From contig JAUIBK010000004.1 in the NCBI GenBank assembly GCA_030428205.1, positions 59,912 to 123,911 of the forward strand: a DNA stretch of 64,000 bases, read 5' to 3'. The notes beneath the pieces are model-generated. The model did not search any database and was not told the DNA's origin. It saw only the letters and a program-made list of their open reading frames with translations. The DNA is from a bacterium. GTDB lineage: Bacteria > Bdellovibrionota_C > UBA2361 > RFPC01. Made by a program: the position numbers and the translations under genes. This document shows, one piece after another, positions 1-8,710 of the stretch. Every line of letters begins with the position of its first letter. The stretch's first letter is position 1.

Positions 1-2
1 TG

Positions 3-1397
3 CGCCGACCGTCGCCAGAACAAAAGTCAGAAAGCCTCAATTCCTTATGGCTTTTACTCTTTGTTTTCGTTGGATTGAGTTCATACTTTTTTTATCATCA
101 GGGGTACTTCTCGTTTCCACAATCTGAAGAGGTTTCTTCGCGACCATATACCTCATTGTGGCAAGTGGGAGGTGTCGATGAGCGTCATCAAGTTGCACAA
201 GCTGCTATCGTTGACAACATTGCTGAAGCGCAAAAGGCGATTGTTCGAACGGCTCTCGTTGGGAAGGAAATTCCAATGGTGGCGAATGATTTCCTCTTTC
301 AGGTCTTTTCCACACAACATGGCGCAGATTTTTCTCAAGATGACGTGCGGACAATCTTACGAATTGCTCTGGCACCGCTTCTCGAAGATTTGAACTTACC
401 AGCCCCTGAATTATCTTCACTCGATCCCCGAGTGACTCTTGTCCTTCTTCGGTCTCTTGGTTTCGATAATGAGCAATCATGGTTTTCTTCCTATTCTACA
501 AAACAGTTCTTCGAGTTATCTGAACCTGCGCGGAGTGTTTTTCGAACACTGGATCGACATGGTGAAAGCAATCTCTCATCTCGACTTGTCCGTGCAACAG
601 CGGTGTTGGCATCTGATCCTTCTCATAAGAGTGCATGGAAAGTAGTACTTCAAGAAGTAGCGAAAAAAGGAGAGTTCGCCTCGACACTTGTTCCTTGGGT
701 GCCGTTTTTTGAACAAGCGTTTACTCCAGAGAGTGATTTGTGGAAAGAATTTATAGCAGTTGCTCCAGCCTTTGCCTGGTTTGATAATGCAAAAATTGTT
801 TCTTGGGTAAAAGTGAGCCCGGTAGAAAGGCTTTTTCTCTTCTTTTCGCCGCAGGCTTATGTTGGACTTTCGCGGGCTCAGCTTTTCGATCTACTTACAC
901 ATCCTGAGAGCTATATTCGGAATCAAGCAGAGGCGGCTCTTTTGAAGACGGCAAAATCAAAGGGGATGAAGGAGACTCTCCAGGTACTTGCGAGACCTGA
1001 AGGAAGGCTTTCTCGAGACCAAAACGTGGCATTACTCTCTGCTTTTGATGAGTCAGATGGTGATGTTTTTTATTCTTATCTTTCAAAATGGTTTGATACA
1101 GCGCCTGATCCTCATGTTGTGCTGAAACTCCTCATTGCGAGAAAGGGGATAGTTGAACTGGATCCATTTAACGTAGAAGCGGCTCGGTATTTGACGCGCA
1201 TGAAATGGGATCCGAGCCTCGAAGAACTGAGAGGCCTGTCTGGTCATCCTGAGATCTTGGCAAGAGCCTTCGCCTATGCTCAACTTGATCCTCAGGTTCC
1301 ACAAGAGAGAGAACTCCTCCGAGATATGGCCTCGATTGAACCCAGTAGTCGAATAAGAAATCAACTTCAGAAAAAACTTTCTCTTTCTACAAGGTAG
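3..1397 (+). CDS. Membrane-anchored protein of unknown function, 5' end cut by window edge
   Basis: The reading frame is open to the left edge, so the true start lies outside the window; a TTG at 75 is only an internal codon. The first visible residues are charged and then form one hydrophobic segment (about residues 14-32 as read from the edge), followed by some 420 soluble residues. This looks like a bitopic inner-membrane protein with a large periplasmic or cytoplasmic domain. The soluble part is rich in Leu, Ala and Glu, with repeating helical stretches that recall HEAT-like solenoids, but I recognise no family. It ends at a strong hairpin terminator shared with the convergent pilin gene. 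Its position at the end of the secretion cluster makes an accessory role possible, but this is inference. Confidence 0.7.
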   Translation, partial: RRPSPEQKSESLNSLWLLLFVFVGLSSYFFYHQGYFSFPQSEEVSSRPYTSLWQVGGVDERHQVAQAAIVDNIAEAQKAIVRTALVGKEIPMVANDFLFQVFSTQHGADFSQDDVRTILRIALAPLLEDLNLPAPELSSLDPRVTLVLLRSLGFDNEQSWFSSYSTKQFFELSEPARSVFRTLDRHGESNLSSRLVRATAVLASDPSHKSAWKVVLQEVAKKGEFASTLVPWVPFFEQAFTPESDLWKEFIAVAPAFAWFDNAKIVSWVKVSPVERLFLFFSPQAYVGLSRAQLFDLLTHPESYIRNQAEAALLKTAKSKGMKETLQVLARPEGRLSRDQNVALLSAFDESDGDVFYSYLSKWFDTAPDPHVVLKLLIARKGIVELDPFNVEAARYLTRMKWDPSLEELRGLSGHPEILARAFAYAQLDPQVPQERELLRDMASIEPSSRIRNQLQKKLSLSTR

Positions 1398-1444
1398 TCC
1401 TTTGGGACAGCTTCTTTCTGTCGGAGTGGATGAAGGCATAAAAA

Positions 1445-1477
1445 AAAGGCCGCCTGTCATACTGACAAACGGCCTTT
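1445..1477. terminator. Bidirectional intrinsic terminator
   Basis: An 8-bp stem (AAAGGCCG paired with CGGCCTTT) encloses a second 5-bp stem TGTCA/TGACA. It is flanked by an A-run on the left and T-rich sequence on the right. It sits between two convergent genes, so it can end transcripts from both sides. Confidence 0.85.
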
Positions 1478-1501
1478 CTTGTTTACTTCTTCACTTGAGA
1501 A

Positions 1502-1900
1502 TTATGTATTCTCGAGGATGTTTGCATCGTTGAAGAAGGTTGATACGAGCGAGCGTAGGATAAATGCACCTACAGCTACAACAAGGAGCCCAAGAGCCGC
1601 ACGGTATTGACCGAAAGCAGAACTAAGGATAGCTCCAAGCCCTGCAGCGATCATAATCAATGCACCAAAACTACCTTCTATGTAGGTAAGAATAGCGTTG
1701 ATAGAGTTTGTCACACGATCATCGTTGTACGTGATGACACCACCATCTTGAGCAGTTACTGTCCCAGCAAGTCCGCCAGCAAGCAGAGCGATACCGAGCA
1801 CAAACAGCATGCACTGACCTTGCGCCTTGCTAGGAGCTGTAAACATCGCTCCAAACGATTGGCCAGTAGAGAGATATAGTTTTTTAACCTTGGCAAACAT
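1502..1900 (-). CDS. VirB2/TraA-like T4SS major pilin precursor
   Basis: The 132-aa protein has a long positively charged N-terminus and a hydrophobic signal segment ending near residue 51 in Val-Thr-Ala-Gln, a good signal peptidase I site. The mature part of about 80 residues has two hydrophobic helices (about residues 77-93 and 99-118) joined by a short polar loop, Gly- and Ala-rich. This is the architecture of VirB2 and F-type TraA pilins, which are inserted in the inner membrane and assembled into the conjugative or secretion pilus. A clear ribosome site (AAAGG, about 10 nt upstream) supports the ATG. It is last in the T4SS gene order but separated by a 350-bp gap, so it probably has its own promoter, as is common for abundant pilins. 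Family assignment rests on size and topology, not on a diagnostic motif. Confidence 0.75.
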   Translation of the reverse strand: MFAKVKKLYLSTGQSFGAMFTAPSKAQGQCMLFVLGIALLAGGLAGTVTAQDGGVITYNDDRVTNSINAILTYIEGSFGALIMIAAGLGAILSSAFGQYRAALGLLVVAVGAFILRSLVSTFFNDANILENT

Positions 1901-2250
1901 GTTTACCTTTTCCTTTAAGAAGTTTTCTTAATCCAGTTTTTTCCGACTCAGAGGCGAAGCCTAAAAGTCCCATTGTGTTATATGTGTTATGTTGAGCGTG
2001 GCAGAAAATGTGTCATAGGATCAATAAATCCTTTCTTTAGTTATTTCAGGCAGTTAGGTGCCATCGTGTTTGCCTTCATACAGGAAAGAGCCATTGTATG
2101 GGGAATGCCTCCTCCCTTGAACGTGAACATCACCCCTTTGCCTATAGATAATCCCTTCTTACGTTCCGCACCAATAGGTGAAATGTTTTGGTACGCGGTT
2201 CTTAACGTGTCACGTTCATATTCAAGTTCACGTGCACGTGGAGGGGAGGA
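1901..2250. other. Gap between pilin and M23 peptidase genes
   Basis: About 350 bp without a credible gene. It must hold the promoter of the minus-strand pilin gene. AT-rich stretches around 1970-2040 are candidates, but I could not pick a convincing -35/-10 pair. A 93-codon plus-strand frame here lacks protein-like composition. Confidence 0.4.
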
Positions 2251-2757
2251 TTAGCCTTGAGGTGCGTCTCGAAGGCCAGGGATATACTTCTCTGGATCTT
2301 TGGGTTCTCCATTAATGCGGATCTCAAAATGAAGATGAGGCCCTGTGGCAAGCCCCGTTTCGCCTACTGTTGCAATAATTTCTCCAGCCTGAATAGTTTG
2401 TCCTGGTTCGACATGGATAGTGCGACAGTGGCCATAGTGGCTTGTGATCCCGTTGCTGTGTTCGATGACGACAAGGTTTCCATATCCTTTGTAAGGATCC
2501 GCGAATACAATTTTCCCCGAGGCAATTGCACGAATTTGTGCACCTTTTGGGGCAGCGAGATCTATTCCAGAGTGGTGACGTTGGACTTGCCGAACAGGAT
2601 GTTTGCGAAGACCATAGACACTTGAAACCCTTTCACCGAGGAGTGGATAAACAAAGATAGACTCCGCTGAGAGAGGTCGAGCCACAAAGGTAAGTAGAAA
2701 GCTGAAACTACTTAGCAGAGTGACTTTTAATGAGTTGGTAAGCTTGAGACTCAACAT
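2251..2757 (-). CDS. Exported M23 (LytM-type) murein endopeptidase
   Basis: From the ATG at 2757 the 168-aa product has a hydrophobic signal peptide (about residues 10-28, ending in LSAES) and then a complete M23 domain. The zinc ligands are visible: HxxxD in HHSGIDLAAP and the HxH of GPHLHFEI near the C-terminus. Such enzymes cut peptide cross-links in peptidoglycan. In a T4SS operon it would open the wall for the envelope-spanning channel, a job done by VirB1-type lytic transglycosylases elsewhere. The start overlaps the upstream SH3 gene by about 50 bp; an upstream start at 2826 would overlap by 118 bp and place the signal peptide internally, so I reject it. Last gene of the contiguous operon. 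Confidence 0.85.
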   Translation of the reverse strand: MLSLKLTNSLKVTLLSSFSFLLTFVARPLSAESIFVYPLLGERVSSVYGLRKHPVRQVQRHHSGIDLAAPKGAQIRAIASGKIVFADPYKGYGNLVVIEHSNGITSHYGHCRTIHVEPGQTIQAGEIIATVGETGLATGPHLHFEIRINGEPKDPEKYIPGLRDAPQG

Positions 2758-3661
2758 CGGGGTTATATCCTGCAATCTTGACAGTTTGACTAGGGCTTGC
2801 ACTTGAGCTTTTTCCAAATGAAACAACGGATGCTGAAATCCATGCCCGCGTCCCTTCTGGAGTTACCACTCGATACCAACCGTTGAGTTGTTTTTCAACA
2901 ACGAGTCGTGAGTTTTTCTTCACGCTCATGAGTGGTGAGTTGTTCAGGCCGGGGCCTGTTCGAAGGTTCGCTTTCGGTACCGTTACTGTAGCAATCAGCG
3001 TTGTATTTGCTTTCTTATGCTCCTGTCGGGAGGTTGATACAGGAGTTCGGCGAGCTCTTGTCTGTTGCTTCGTAATTTTTGGTGCTGGACGGAGAGAGGA
3101 AAGATTGTGAATATTCCTCGCTTCTATAATACTTGAAAGTCGCTCTACTTCAGTTTCAGCAATAATGAGTCTGTTCCTCGTTTCTTCTAGCTCCTGGAGC
3201 AGATTTGAAACTTTTGATTGTGTTCTTTGAAGTTGAGACTCTATCGATTCTTTAGACTTCTTGAGTTCAGAAAAAGAGGCGCGTTGTTTTTCAACAGTAT
3301 CTTGGAGTGTGAGATAATCTTCTTTGAGTTGGTGAATTTCGTGGTTGCTTTTCTGGTCTGGTGACGAGGCTTGCATGGTATGTGTAGTCGCAATGGTTGT
3401 TTTCAAAGAGGCTTTTGCTACGCTCGTTTCTTCTTGCGATGCCTCGTTGTTTCGGAGAGACTTTTCCTGCTCTAGCTGACGAAGGAGCTCTTGTTCGGCA
3501 GCCATAAGCCGCTCATTGACTTTTTCCATATCCTCGTCGACAAGGACAAACCCGTTATCAATGTTTTTCTGATTTTCTTGAGCGAAAGCTGTAGGAGAAA
3601 AGAGAAGTCCTATCGCGATTAAGGCAGTAAAACCCCTTTTTTGGTGCGCTAATGTAATCAT
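2708..3661 (-). CDS. Exported coiled-coil protein with C-terminal bacterial SH3 domain
   Basis: The start is set at 3661, where an ATG follows a GAGG ribosome site and begins a clean signal peptide (cleavage after PTAFA-Q). The open frame extends upstream to 3748 but that would overlap the PH-domain gene. The 317-aa product has a Glu/Gln-rich N-terminal half, a long coiled coil (roughly residues 105-180, heptads with Leu, Glu, Arg), a basic linker and an SH3b domain (about residues 225-285, with the typical NLRTGPG turn). SH3b domains bind peptidoglycan or peptides in the periplasm. With the M23 peptidase immediately downstream, it probably positions or activates wall remodelling for the secretion machine. 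It has no counterpart among the standard Tra proteins I know. Confidence 0.8.
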   Translation of the reverse strand: MITLAHQKRGFTALIAIGLLFSPTAFAQENQKNIDNGFVLVDEDMEKVNERLMAAEQELLRQLEQEKSLRNNEASQEETSVAKASLKTTIATTHTMQASSPDQKSNHEIHQLKEDYLTLQDTVEKQRASFSELKKSKESIESQLQRTQSKVSNLLQELEETRNRLIIAETEVERLSSIIEARNIHNLSSLRPAPKITKQQTRARRTPVSTSRQEHKKANTTLIATVTVPKANLRTGPGLNNSPLMSVKKNSRLVVEKQLNGWYRVVTPEGTRAWISASVVSFGKSSSASPSQTVKIAGYNPDVESQAYQLIKSHSAK

Positions 3662-3683
3662 AATAACCTCACTAAAAAACCAA

Positions 3684-4220
3684 TTATGCAGTTGCTCGTT
3701 GAGCTGCTTGCGGACTCCTTTCCCTTTGTAGCTTTGTTCTCCGGTCACGTTCTCGTTGGATCATGTCTTGAACTTCCTCTGGTGCAGCGACGCCTTGAAT
3801 CTTAATTTCTGTAGCTCCCGTTGCAGCTGTGCCGATCTCGACCTCTCCAATGTGTAAAATTCGCTCAAGGAGAGTTTGCTCGAGTTCAACGCTTCTTACA
3901 TCCTCATAGCGTACCTGAGTTGTTTTCGTGCGCATCGCTAAAATTCCATGCTTTTCTTCGATCCCGCGCGAGTCAATAGAATAACGGACGTTATAGATAC
4001 GATAGAGAGAGTTTCCAATAGTAAGTGCTGGAATAAACCAGAAGAGAGGGAGGGAGAGGGTAAAGCGCATGCCAGCGATGGTAAAAAGTTCTCCTTGAAC
4101 AATTGACCAACGAAAAGTGTCGGTGAGCCAAATACTGACGACACTGAGAACGAAAAACATCAGCATACCAACGCACTCAGAGCGCCATGTTTTCGGTATG
4201 ATGATACGTTCTTCGCCCAT
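3684..4220 (-). CDS. Bacterial PH-domain (bPH2/YdbT-like) membrane protein
   Basis: The 178-aa protein has two hydrophobic segments (about residues 15-35 and 50-70) followed by a bPH2 module of about 80 residues. The pattern RYSIDSRGIEEKHGIL, a hydrophobic TQVRYEDVRSVEL strand and a Glu-Val-Glu-Ile-Gly strand is typical of the family (Pfam DUF304). The C-terminus is very basic with many Arg and Gln. These proteins sit in the inner membrane and expose the PH fold to the cytoplasm; their ligands are mostly unknown. A ribosome site (CAGG) precedes the ATG, and only 3 bp separate it from the gene before, so it belongs to the operon. A PH protein inside a T4SS operon is unusual. Confidence 0.8.
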   Translation of the reverse strand: MGEERIIIPKTWRSECVGMLMFFVLSVVSIWLTDTFRWSIVQGELFTIAGMRFTLSLPLFWFIPALTIGNSLYRIYNVRYSIDSRGIEEKHGILAMRTKTTQVRYEDVRSVELEQTLLERILHIGEVEIGTAATGATEIKIQGVAAPEEVQDMIQRERDRRTKLQRERSPQAAQRATA

Positions 4221-4223
4221 AAT

Positions 4224-4616
4224 TTACCTGAGTCCAAGACTTCTTTCGATGTCCTCTAGTCCTGTTGATGTCGATTGAGAGTTTTGAGATTTGGTCTTAT
4301 AAGCCGCAGGCGCCGATCGCTTGGGTTTTGCTGTTTTCACAGGAGCAAACACTTGCTCACGTGTTATTTGTCCAGTTGATGGTGTGGTCGGTTGAGTAGG
4401 AGGAGATTTGAGTAATTCCATTTGGGCCGCAATAGGAGAGGTAGAGGTCAGAGGTGCGCGTTGCTGTTTTTGAGTTGGCTTATGAGGTGTTTCAACAGAG
4501 ATTCCTCCTCCACTCAAGCGAAACACAGCAAAAGCAAGGGCAACCGCGATAATAGAAGTGAGGTGCACTTTATTGGTAAAAGGTGCTACTAAGTTTTGAA
4601 TACTGACAAAAGCCAT
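4224..4616 (-). CDS. Small bitopic protein with Pro/Thr-rich tail, T4SS operon
   Basis: 130 aa, with one hydrophobic segment (about residues 19-33) and then a long low-complexity tail rich in Pro, Thr, Ser, Gln and Lys. It ends in a short predicted helix (LEDIERSLGL). This shape, a short cytoplasmic head, one membrane pass and a disordered periplasmic arm, recalls periplasm-spanning linkers such as the N-terminal part of VirB10 or TrbI. I recognise no family. Strong ribosome site (AAAGGAGAG). It lies between a lipoprotein gene and the PH-domain gene. Confidence 0.65.
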   Translation of the reverse strand: MAFVSIQNLVAPFTNKVHLTSIIAVALAFAVFRLSGGGISVETPHKPTQKQQRAPLTSTSPIAAQMELLKSPPTQPTTPSTGQITREQVFAPVKTAKPKRSAPAAYKTKSQNSQSTSTGLEDIERSLGLR

Positions 4617-4640
4617 AACTCTCTCCTTTTGTGCAAACTC

Positions 4641-4937
4641 TTATTGGCGGTAGTACTTCCAACGACCTTGCCGGATTTCAATAACTTCTTGATGAGCTGG
4701 TCGGTAGTAGTGACCTTCCGGATCGATTCCAGGTGGAACATCAACAACATTCACCATTGGTTCTTCCCAAACATATTCTACTACACCCGGTGCTTGTCGA
4801 GAAACTTGTTGTATTACCTGACGTTCCTCGAGCGCTGTTTGGCTACTTCGTACTTGGCTTGTGGAGCATCCGGTAAGACACAGCATCGTCATTCCAGTAA
4901 GGAGAGTAAGTATCTGATTCATAGGTTGTTTTTTCAT
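4641..4937 (-). CDS. Short outer-membrane lipoprotein, TraV-like
   Basis: 98 aa with a lipoprotein signal (lipobox LTGC, Cys 24). The mature part has a pattern W-x-x-P ... G-x-Y-x-x-P ... G-x-W near the end. It is similar in layout to the other lipoprotein of the operon (8229-8675) and to the tail of F-plasmid TraV, the VirB7-like lipoprotein that ties VirB9 to the outer membrane. I infer a structural lipoprotein of the core complex. Two such lipoproteins may be paralogues. Good ribosome site (TAGGAG). It lies 10 bp after the ATPase gene. Confidence 0.65.
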   Translation of the reverse strand: MKKQPMNQILTLLTGMTMLCLTGCSTSQVRSSQTALEERQVIQQVSRQAPGVVEYVWEEPMVNVVDVPPGIDPEGHYYRPAHQEVIEIRQGRWKYYRQ

Positions 4938-4946
4938 AATATACTC

Positions 4947-7688
4947 CTAGTGAGAAACAGTGCTATTGGCATTATCAATGAGATTGTAAACAATGTTCGA
5001 CACTCCATCTCCCTCTTCAGCTGTAGGCATGCGGCTGTGCATATTCATCTCCTGCATCGCCCTGGCCCCAAACGGAGCAATGGCGACAGCGTGTTGTAGC
5101 GCAAGTCCAAAGTCTCCACCTGTCTGATCTAAGATCTCAGCAAAGAGCTGATTATCATCACCGTTGTTTGTGCTCGCCCAGTAAAAAGATGGCTCAAGTG
5201 GTAGAACAAGTGCGCCTTCCCCGATATCAGAGAGGAGGAAAAACTGTGACTCTACACCTTTTACGGTACGGAGCCGAAGGATAACATCTGCTTGTTGCTC
5301 GGTGAGGTTAAAGGCTTGTGCCGTGTAGTGGAACTTACTCGGATCTTGTCGTAGAAAGATTTTGTGAGCACTATTTTGAACGATGGCTTGGCCACCATTT
5401 CCGACATAAAAGTCTTCACCGGATTGTGACGCGGCAATAACGATACCTTTTCTCTTTCGATAGAGACGGAAAGCAGTTTCAATCGTATCGGCAGAAGTTT
5501 TTCCGATAAGATCGTGAGCCTCATCAAAAACGAGAATTTTTCGTGCATCAAGCTCTTTTGGATCGTTCATGACAGTATCAGCCCAGAGCATGGCGATTTT
5601 TAAGAACACACGTTGAAGATCGGGGTTGCGGCTAAGAGCTTTGAGATCGAAAACGATAAAGCGTTCTTTGAGCTGTAAGCTTCCAGGTCTATCAAAGAAA
5701 CGAGCATAGGTCCCGTTTCCATAGTAGTCTCCAGCAAGAATAGCAACGCGTTGACGGCGTGCCGCTGAATCTTCTGGTTCCGAGATCTTTCGTGGAGCTC
5801 GGAGTACAGAGATAACGTCACTTAAAATAAACTCCCGTTTCATAGGGCCGTTACGATAGATACGATGTGACTCAACAATAGAGTCAATAACTGCTGCCTT
5901 ATCGAGGCGCTCAAGGGTTTTATTTCCCTCAGTTGCCATATCACAAATGATATCAGCAGCCATATCAATCAGATCTTTATAGTCTTCGTTTGTAGTATCA
6001 GCTGGAGTAGTCCCAAGGCGCTGGAGGAAGTTCATTGCTGGAGCCTTGGACGGAGTCGCTTCATATACACGACCACCAAAAAGTTTCGCTACTTTTTCAA
6101 ACCCACATGGCTGACCAGTCATTCCCTTATCGAAGACGAATGTAATCGGCTGTCGTTCCACCACACGGCCCGTGCTCATTGTAGCGTAGTGACCACGATT
6201 CATCGTAATGAGAATGTAGCAGAGTAAGTAGCTTTTCCCTGCACCTGATACACCGCTGATAAGAACGTTTGGTGCGACATCTGAATCATAGAAGTCAAAG
6301 CCGACAAGCTCTCTATTCCATAAGCTCGGGAGAGTAAACAGACTTCCTCTACTACCCTTCCAATTCCCCCAGAGAGGGAACATGCGAACAGCTCGGGAGG
6401 AGCGCATAGTTGTGGTCCAACCTGGCCCATCAGTTGCAGGATCGTAACATCCAGGAAGAGAGCCAAGAATAACACCGAGATCGGAAACCTCATGACTCAT
6501 ACCCCGAGCCCCATTGAGTTGTGGAAATGTGGCAACAGCTTCAGAGGATGCTCGCATCGCTTCTTCTCGTGTTTGGCAAACAAATGTTTGGTGTACACCA
6601 ACTCGAACAATCTGACATCTGCTGCTATAGAGTTCCGAGCGAGCTGCGCGGATAGCTGAAATTTGATGTTGAACTTTCTGGTTTGCTCGACCCATTCCTG
6701 TGAACTCTCGGAATCCGAGTGTTTGGTCGAGACGATCAAGTCGCTTCATTTGGGTAGCTTGAGAGTCTTTCGAAATAGTCACGCTCAAGATATTTTCGTA
6801 CGGTGTAGATTGAAGTGGCGAAATCATAAGAGGAAGACACTGCTTGGGAGGCTTCACAAGAGAAACAGCTCGGTAGTACCGACCGTCTTTTTTGAGAATT
6901 CCATTCTCTGGATGCTCAGCGTGAGTTTCTGAAAGTTGGTTTGAGAGAAATTCGTTTGGATCAAATACTGGCACTGGAATAGCTGTTGTACGGCCTCTAC
7001 GGAATTTTCCAGACTTAGTGCTTCTTCTGTTGAGAAGTGGATAGAGGATGTTAATAAGCTCTTGCCCATCAACTTTTCGTGGTTGAAGGCCGAGATCTGC
7101 TAACTTTGCGACAGACCCTTCGATGGTACCGCGAAATTTATTGGCGTACTCTAGATACTCTTTGTGCCGCTCTTCGGTTGTCACCCCAGTTCTTCCCTTG
7201 AGCATAATCTTGAACGCACGTTGCATCTGCTCGAGAGCTGTTCGAGCTCTCCAAGGGGGATCGTAGCGAAAGGAAATAATGAGGCGGAGCTTTCTCGGGC
7301 GCATATGAAAGGCGCCGTTGTTGGCTGTACGTCGGAGCATTTGGGTCCAACGCCTTGCCATCCAACCCGCAATTCCACGAGTCGGATACTTATCAATTGT
7401 TTCTTTGAGTAGATTTTCAACATCAAAAGTTGTAATCCAGTTCATCTGGACACTGATTGTTTCGTTAAATGAGTCGATCATTTCCTGGACGCTGTCTGAT
7501 AGCTGAAATGCTTCTATATCAGAAGTAGAGGTGATCCAGCGTGGCTGAAGCTCCCACATTGACCAGATCGAAGCATCAGAGTGAATAAACAATCCTTGCT
7601 CTTGATCGTATCTCGCAAAAGGAAGGAGCTGATTAAAGAGAGCTTCATCCTTATAAAGACGTTCACGTGTAAGACGATTAATACTCAT
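4947..7688 (-). CDS. traC: VirB4/TraC-type T4SS ATPase
   Basis: 913 aa. The N-terminus has the TraC-type opening (LLPFARYDQEQGLFI), followed by a long N-terminal domain and, from about residue 480, the RecA-like motor. Walker A is SGVSGAGKS near residue 489, and Walker B is KILVFDEAHD near residue 720. A conserved arm (ASQSGEDF) follows. VirB4 ATPases power pilus and channel assembly at the inner membrane. The length and N-terminal motif favour the F-type TraC branch over DotO/IcmB, but the DotD-like neighbour makes the IVB branch a fair alternative. The start codon overlaps the stop of the gene before by one base (TAATG), so translation is probably coupled. Confidence 0.9.
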   Translation of the reverse strand: MSINRLTRERLYKDEALFNQLLPFARYDQEQGLFIHSDASIWSMWELQPRWITSTSDIEAFQLSDSVQEMIDSFNETISVQMNWITTFDVENLLKETIDKYPTRGIAGWMARRWTQMLRRTANNGAFHMRPRKLRLIISFRYDPPWRARTALEQMQRAFKIMLKGRTGVTTEERHKEYLEYANKFRGTIEGSVAKLADLGLQPRKVDGQELINILYPLLNRRSTKSGKFRRGRTTAIPVPVFDPNEFLSNQLSETHAEHPENGILKKDGRYYRAVSLVKPPKQCLPLMISPLQSTPYENILSVTISKDSQATQMKRLDRLDQTLGFREFTGMGRANQKVQHQISAIRAARSELYSSRCQIVRVGVHQTFVCQTREEAMRASSEAVATFPQLNGARGMSHEVSDLGVILGSLPGCYDPATDGPGWTTTMRSSRAVRMFPLWGNWKGSRGSLFTLPSLWNRELVGFDFYDSDVAPNVLISGVSGAGKSYLLCYILITMNRGHYATMSTGRVVERQPITFVFDKGMTGQPCGFEKVAKLFGGRVYEATPSKAPAMNFLQRLGTTPADTTNEDYKDLIDMAADIICDMATEGNKTLERLDKAAVIDSIVESHRIYRNGPMKREFILSDVISVLRAPRKISEPEDSAARRQRVAILAGDYYGNGTYARFFDRPGSLQLKERFIVFDLKALSRNPDLQRVFLKIAMLWADTVMNDPKELDARKILVFDEAHDLIGKTSADTIETAFRLYRKRKGIVIAASQSGEDFYVGNGGQAIVQNSAHKIFLRQDPSKFHYTAQAFNLTEQQADVILRLRTVKGVESQFFLLSDIGEGALVLPLEPSFYWASTNNGDDNQLFAEILDQTGGDFGLALQHAVAIAPFGARAMQEMNMHSRMPTAEEGDGVSNIVYNLIDNANSTVSH

Positions 7689-8209
7689 TACCCTACTCCA
7701 TTTACATTTGAAAACTGTGGTTGGTTTACTTGCTGTGCAAGGAAGCGTACTTCCTTGTTGGTGTGATCAACGATAACTCGAATGTTTGCCTTTGAGGCGA
7801 TGAGTTCAGCGAGCTCGTCAATGGTCCCAAGCGATTGGACAGAGATTTTTTTGTCGGCGATAAGGCTTGAGCAGTAGCTGTGGTAACGAGCTGTGCCAGC
7901 AAGGACAAGTGAAGCTTCTTTCAGAGTAGAATCTTGAAGCTCGAGGTGAAAGACTGGAAGTATGAGTGGTCGCGTGTCTGTATACTGACGCTCACGTTTT
8001 GGCATGACTTCTGGAGGCTCTACCCAACGGAGTCGATTATAGACAGGTTCAGGAGGAAGTTGTCTATGTGCGATACTGTGAACCCGAGGGGCTTTTTTGG
8101 TCGCTGGGGTAGAGGAGCAACCAACGAGAAAGCAGACACTCATACTCATCGCACAAGCAGTGAGAGAGGTCATCAAAGTGTGTCTTGTGTTTGTATCAAA
8201 AACCATCAT
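7688..8209 (-). CDS. DotD-like lipoprotein with secretin N-type domain
   Basis: 173 aa with a lipoprotein signal ending in the lipobox LVGC (Cys 31). The C-terminal 90 residues have the beta-alpha-beta pattern of a short secretin N0/STN domain: a strand LELQDSTLKEASLVLA, a strand ISVQSLG, a helix DELAELIASKA and a strand IRVIVDH. Legionella DotD, an outer-membrane core lipoprotein of the Dot/Icm system, has this same combination of lipidation and N0-like fold at nearly this length. F-type systems do not normally carry one. I infer that it joins the outer ring around VirB9 and VirB10. Alternative: a pilotin-like or unrelated STN protein. Confidence 0.6.
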   Translation of the reverse strand: MMVFDTNTRHTLMTSLTACAMSMSVCFLVGCSSTPATKKAPRVHSIAHRQLPPEPVYNRLRWVEPPEVMPKRERQYTDTRPLILPVFHLELQDSTLKEASLVLAGTARYHSYCSSLIADKKISVQSLGTIDELAELIASKANIRVIVDHTNKEVRFLAQQVNQPQFSNVNGVG

Positions 8210-8228
8210 AAAACCGTTTCATTCTTCA

Positions 8229-8675
8229 TTATTTTGAAGAAGCTCCAACATATGGTAGCCCCGAAGCCCCACTGGTTGCTCCCAGGAGCTTTTCTTTCTC
8301 GTGTACATCGGTCACAGCCCACTGATCGCCTTTTACTTTAAGGTAATAGTAGTGAGCTGGAACAAGATCGCCGTGCGAGTTAAGGTGATCAGGAACCCAC
8401 ATGAGACGAACGACTGCTGGCTGAAGAACTGGCTTATTCGGGGATGGGGGGAGTGCTCGATCGTATTGTGCCAGCTTATCGAAAGCAGCGCGTGCGCGTT
8501 CTACCTTGTTCCCTGATTCATTGAGTGCGTGATCGTTGGGTTCTCCTAGAAATGCGGTTGGCCCAGGTGTTTCGTAGAATGGATTCAGCAAGTTTCCAGT
8601 TGTTGTGCACCCTGTTACTGAGATGAGTATAATGAGTAGTACAAAAATCTTTATTGACGCCGTTGATCTTTTCAT
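8229..8675 (-). CDS. TraV/VirB7-like core lipoprotein
   Basis: The start at 8675 (ATG) puts the signal peptide and lipobox (VTGC) in the usual place; an in-frame GTG at 8708 has no ribosome spacing. The product is 148 aa. The mature protein has a Pro-rich middle and a C-terminal segment (VRLMWVPDHLNSHGDLV, ending W-A-V) that resembles the F-plasmid TraV tail, where a Trp-Ile/Val-x-Pro motif precedes a distal Trp. TraV is the outer-membrane lipoprotein that binds TraK and TraB. Its place directly after the VirB10 gene matches the traK-traB-traV order seen in F-like systems. Confidence 0.65.
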   Translation of the reverse strand: MKRSTASIKIFVLLIILISVTGCTTTGNLLNPFYETPGPTAFLGEPNDHALNESGNKVERARAAFDKLAQYDRALPPSPNKPVLQPAVVRLMWVPDHLNSHGDLVPAHYYYLKVKGDQWAVTDVHEKEKLLGATSGASGLPYVGASSK

Positions 8676-8710
8676 ATCTAAAAAACCTCTCAAAAAAACT
8701 TGTTTCACTC

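Noticed and set aside
1973..2254. 93-codon plus-strand frame between pilin and M23 genes
   Set aside because: No ribosome site, odd composition, and it overlaps the promoter region needed by the minus-strand pilin gene.
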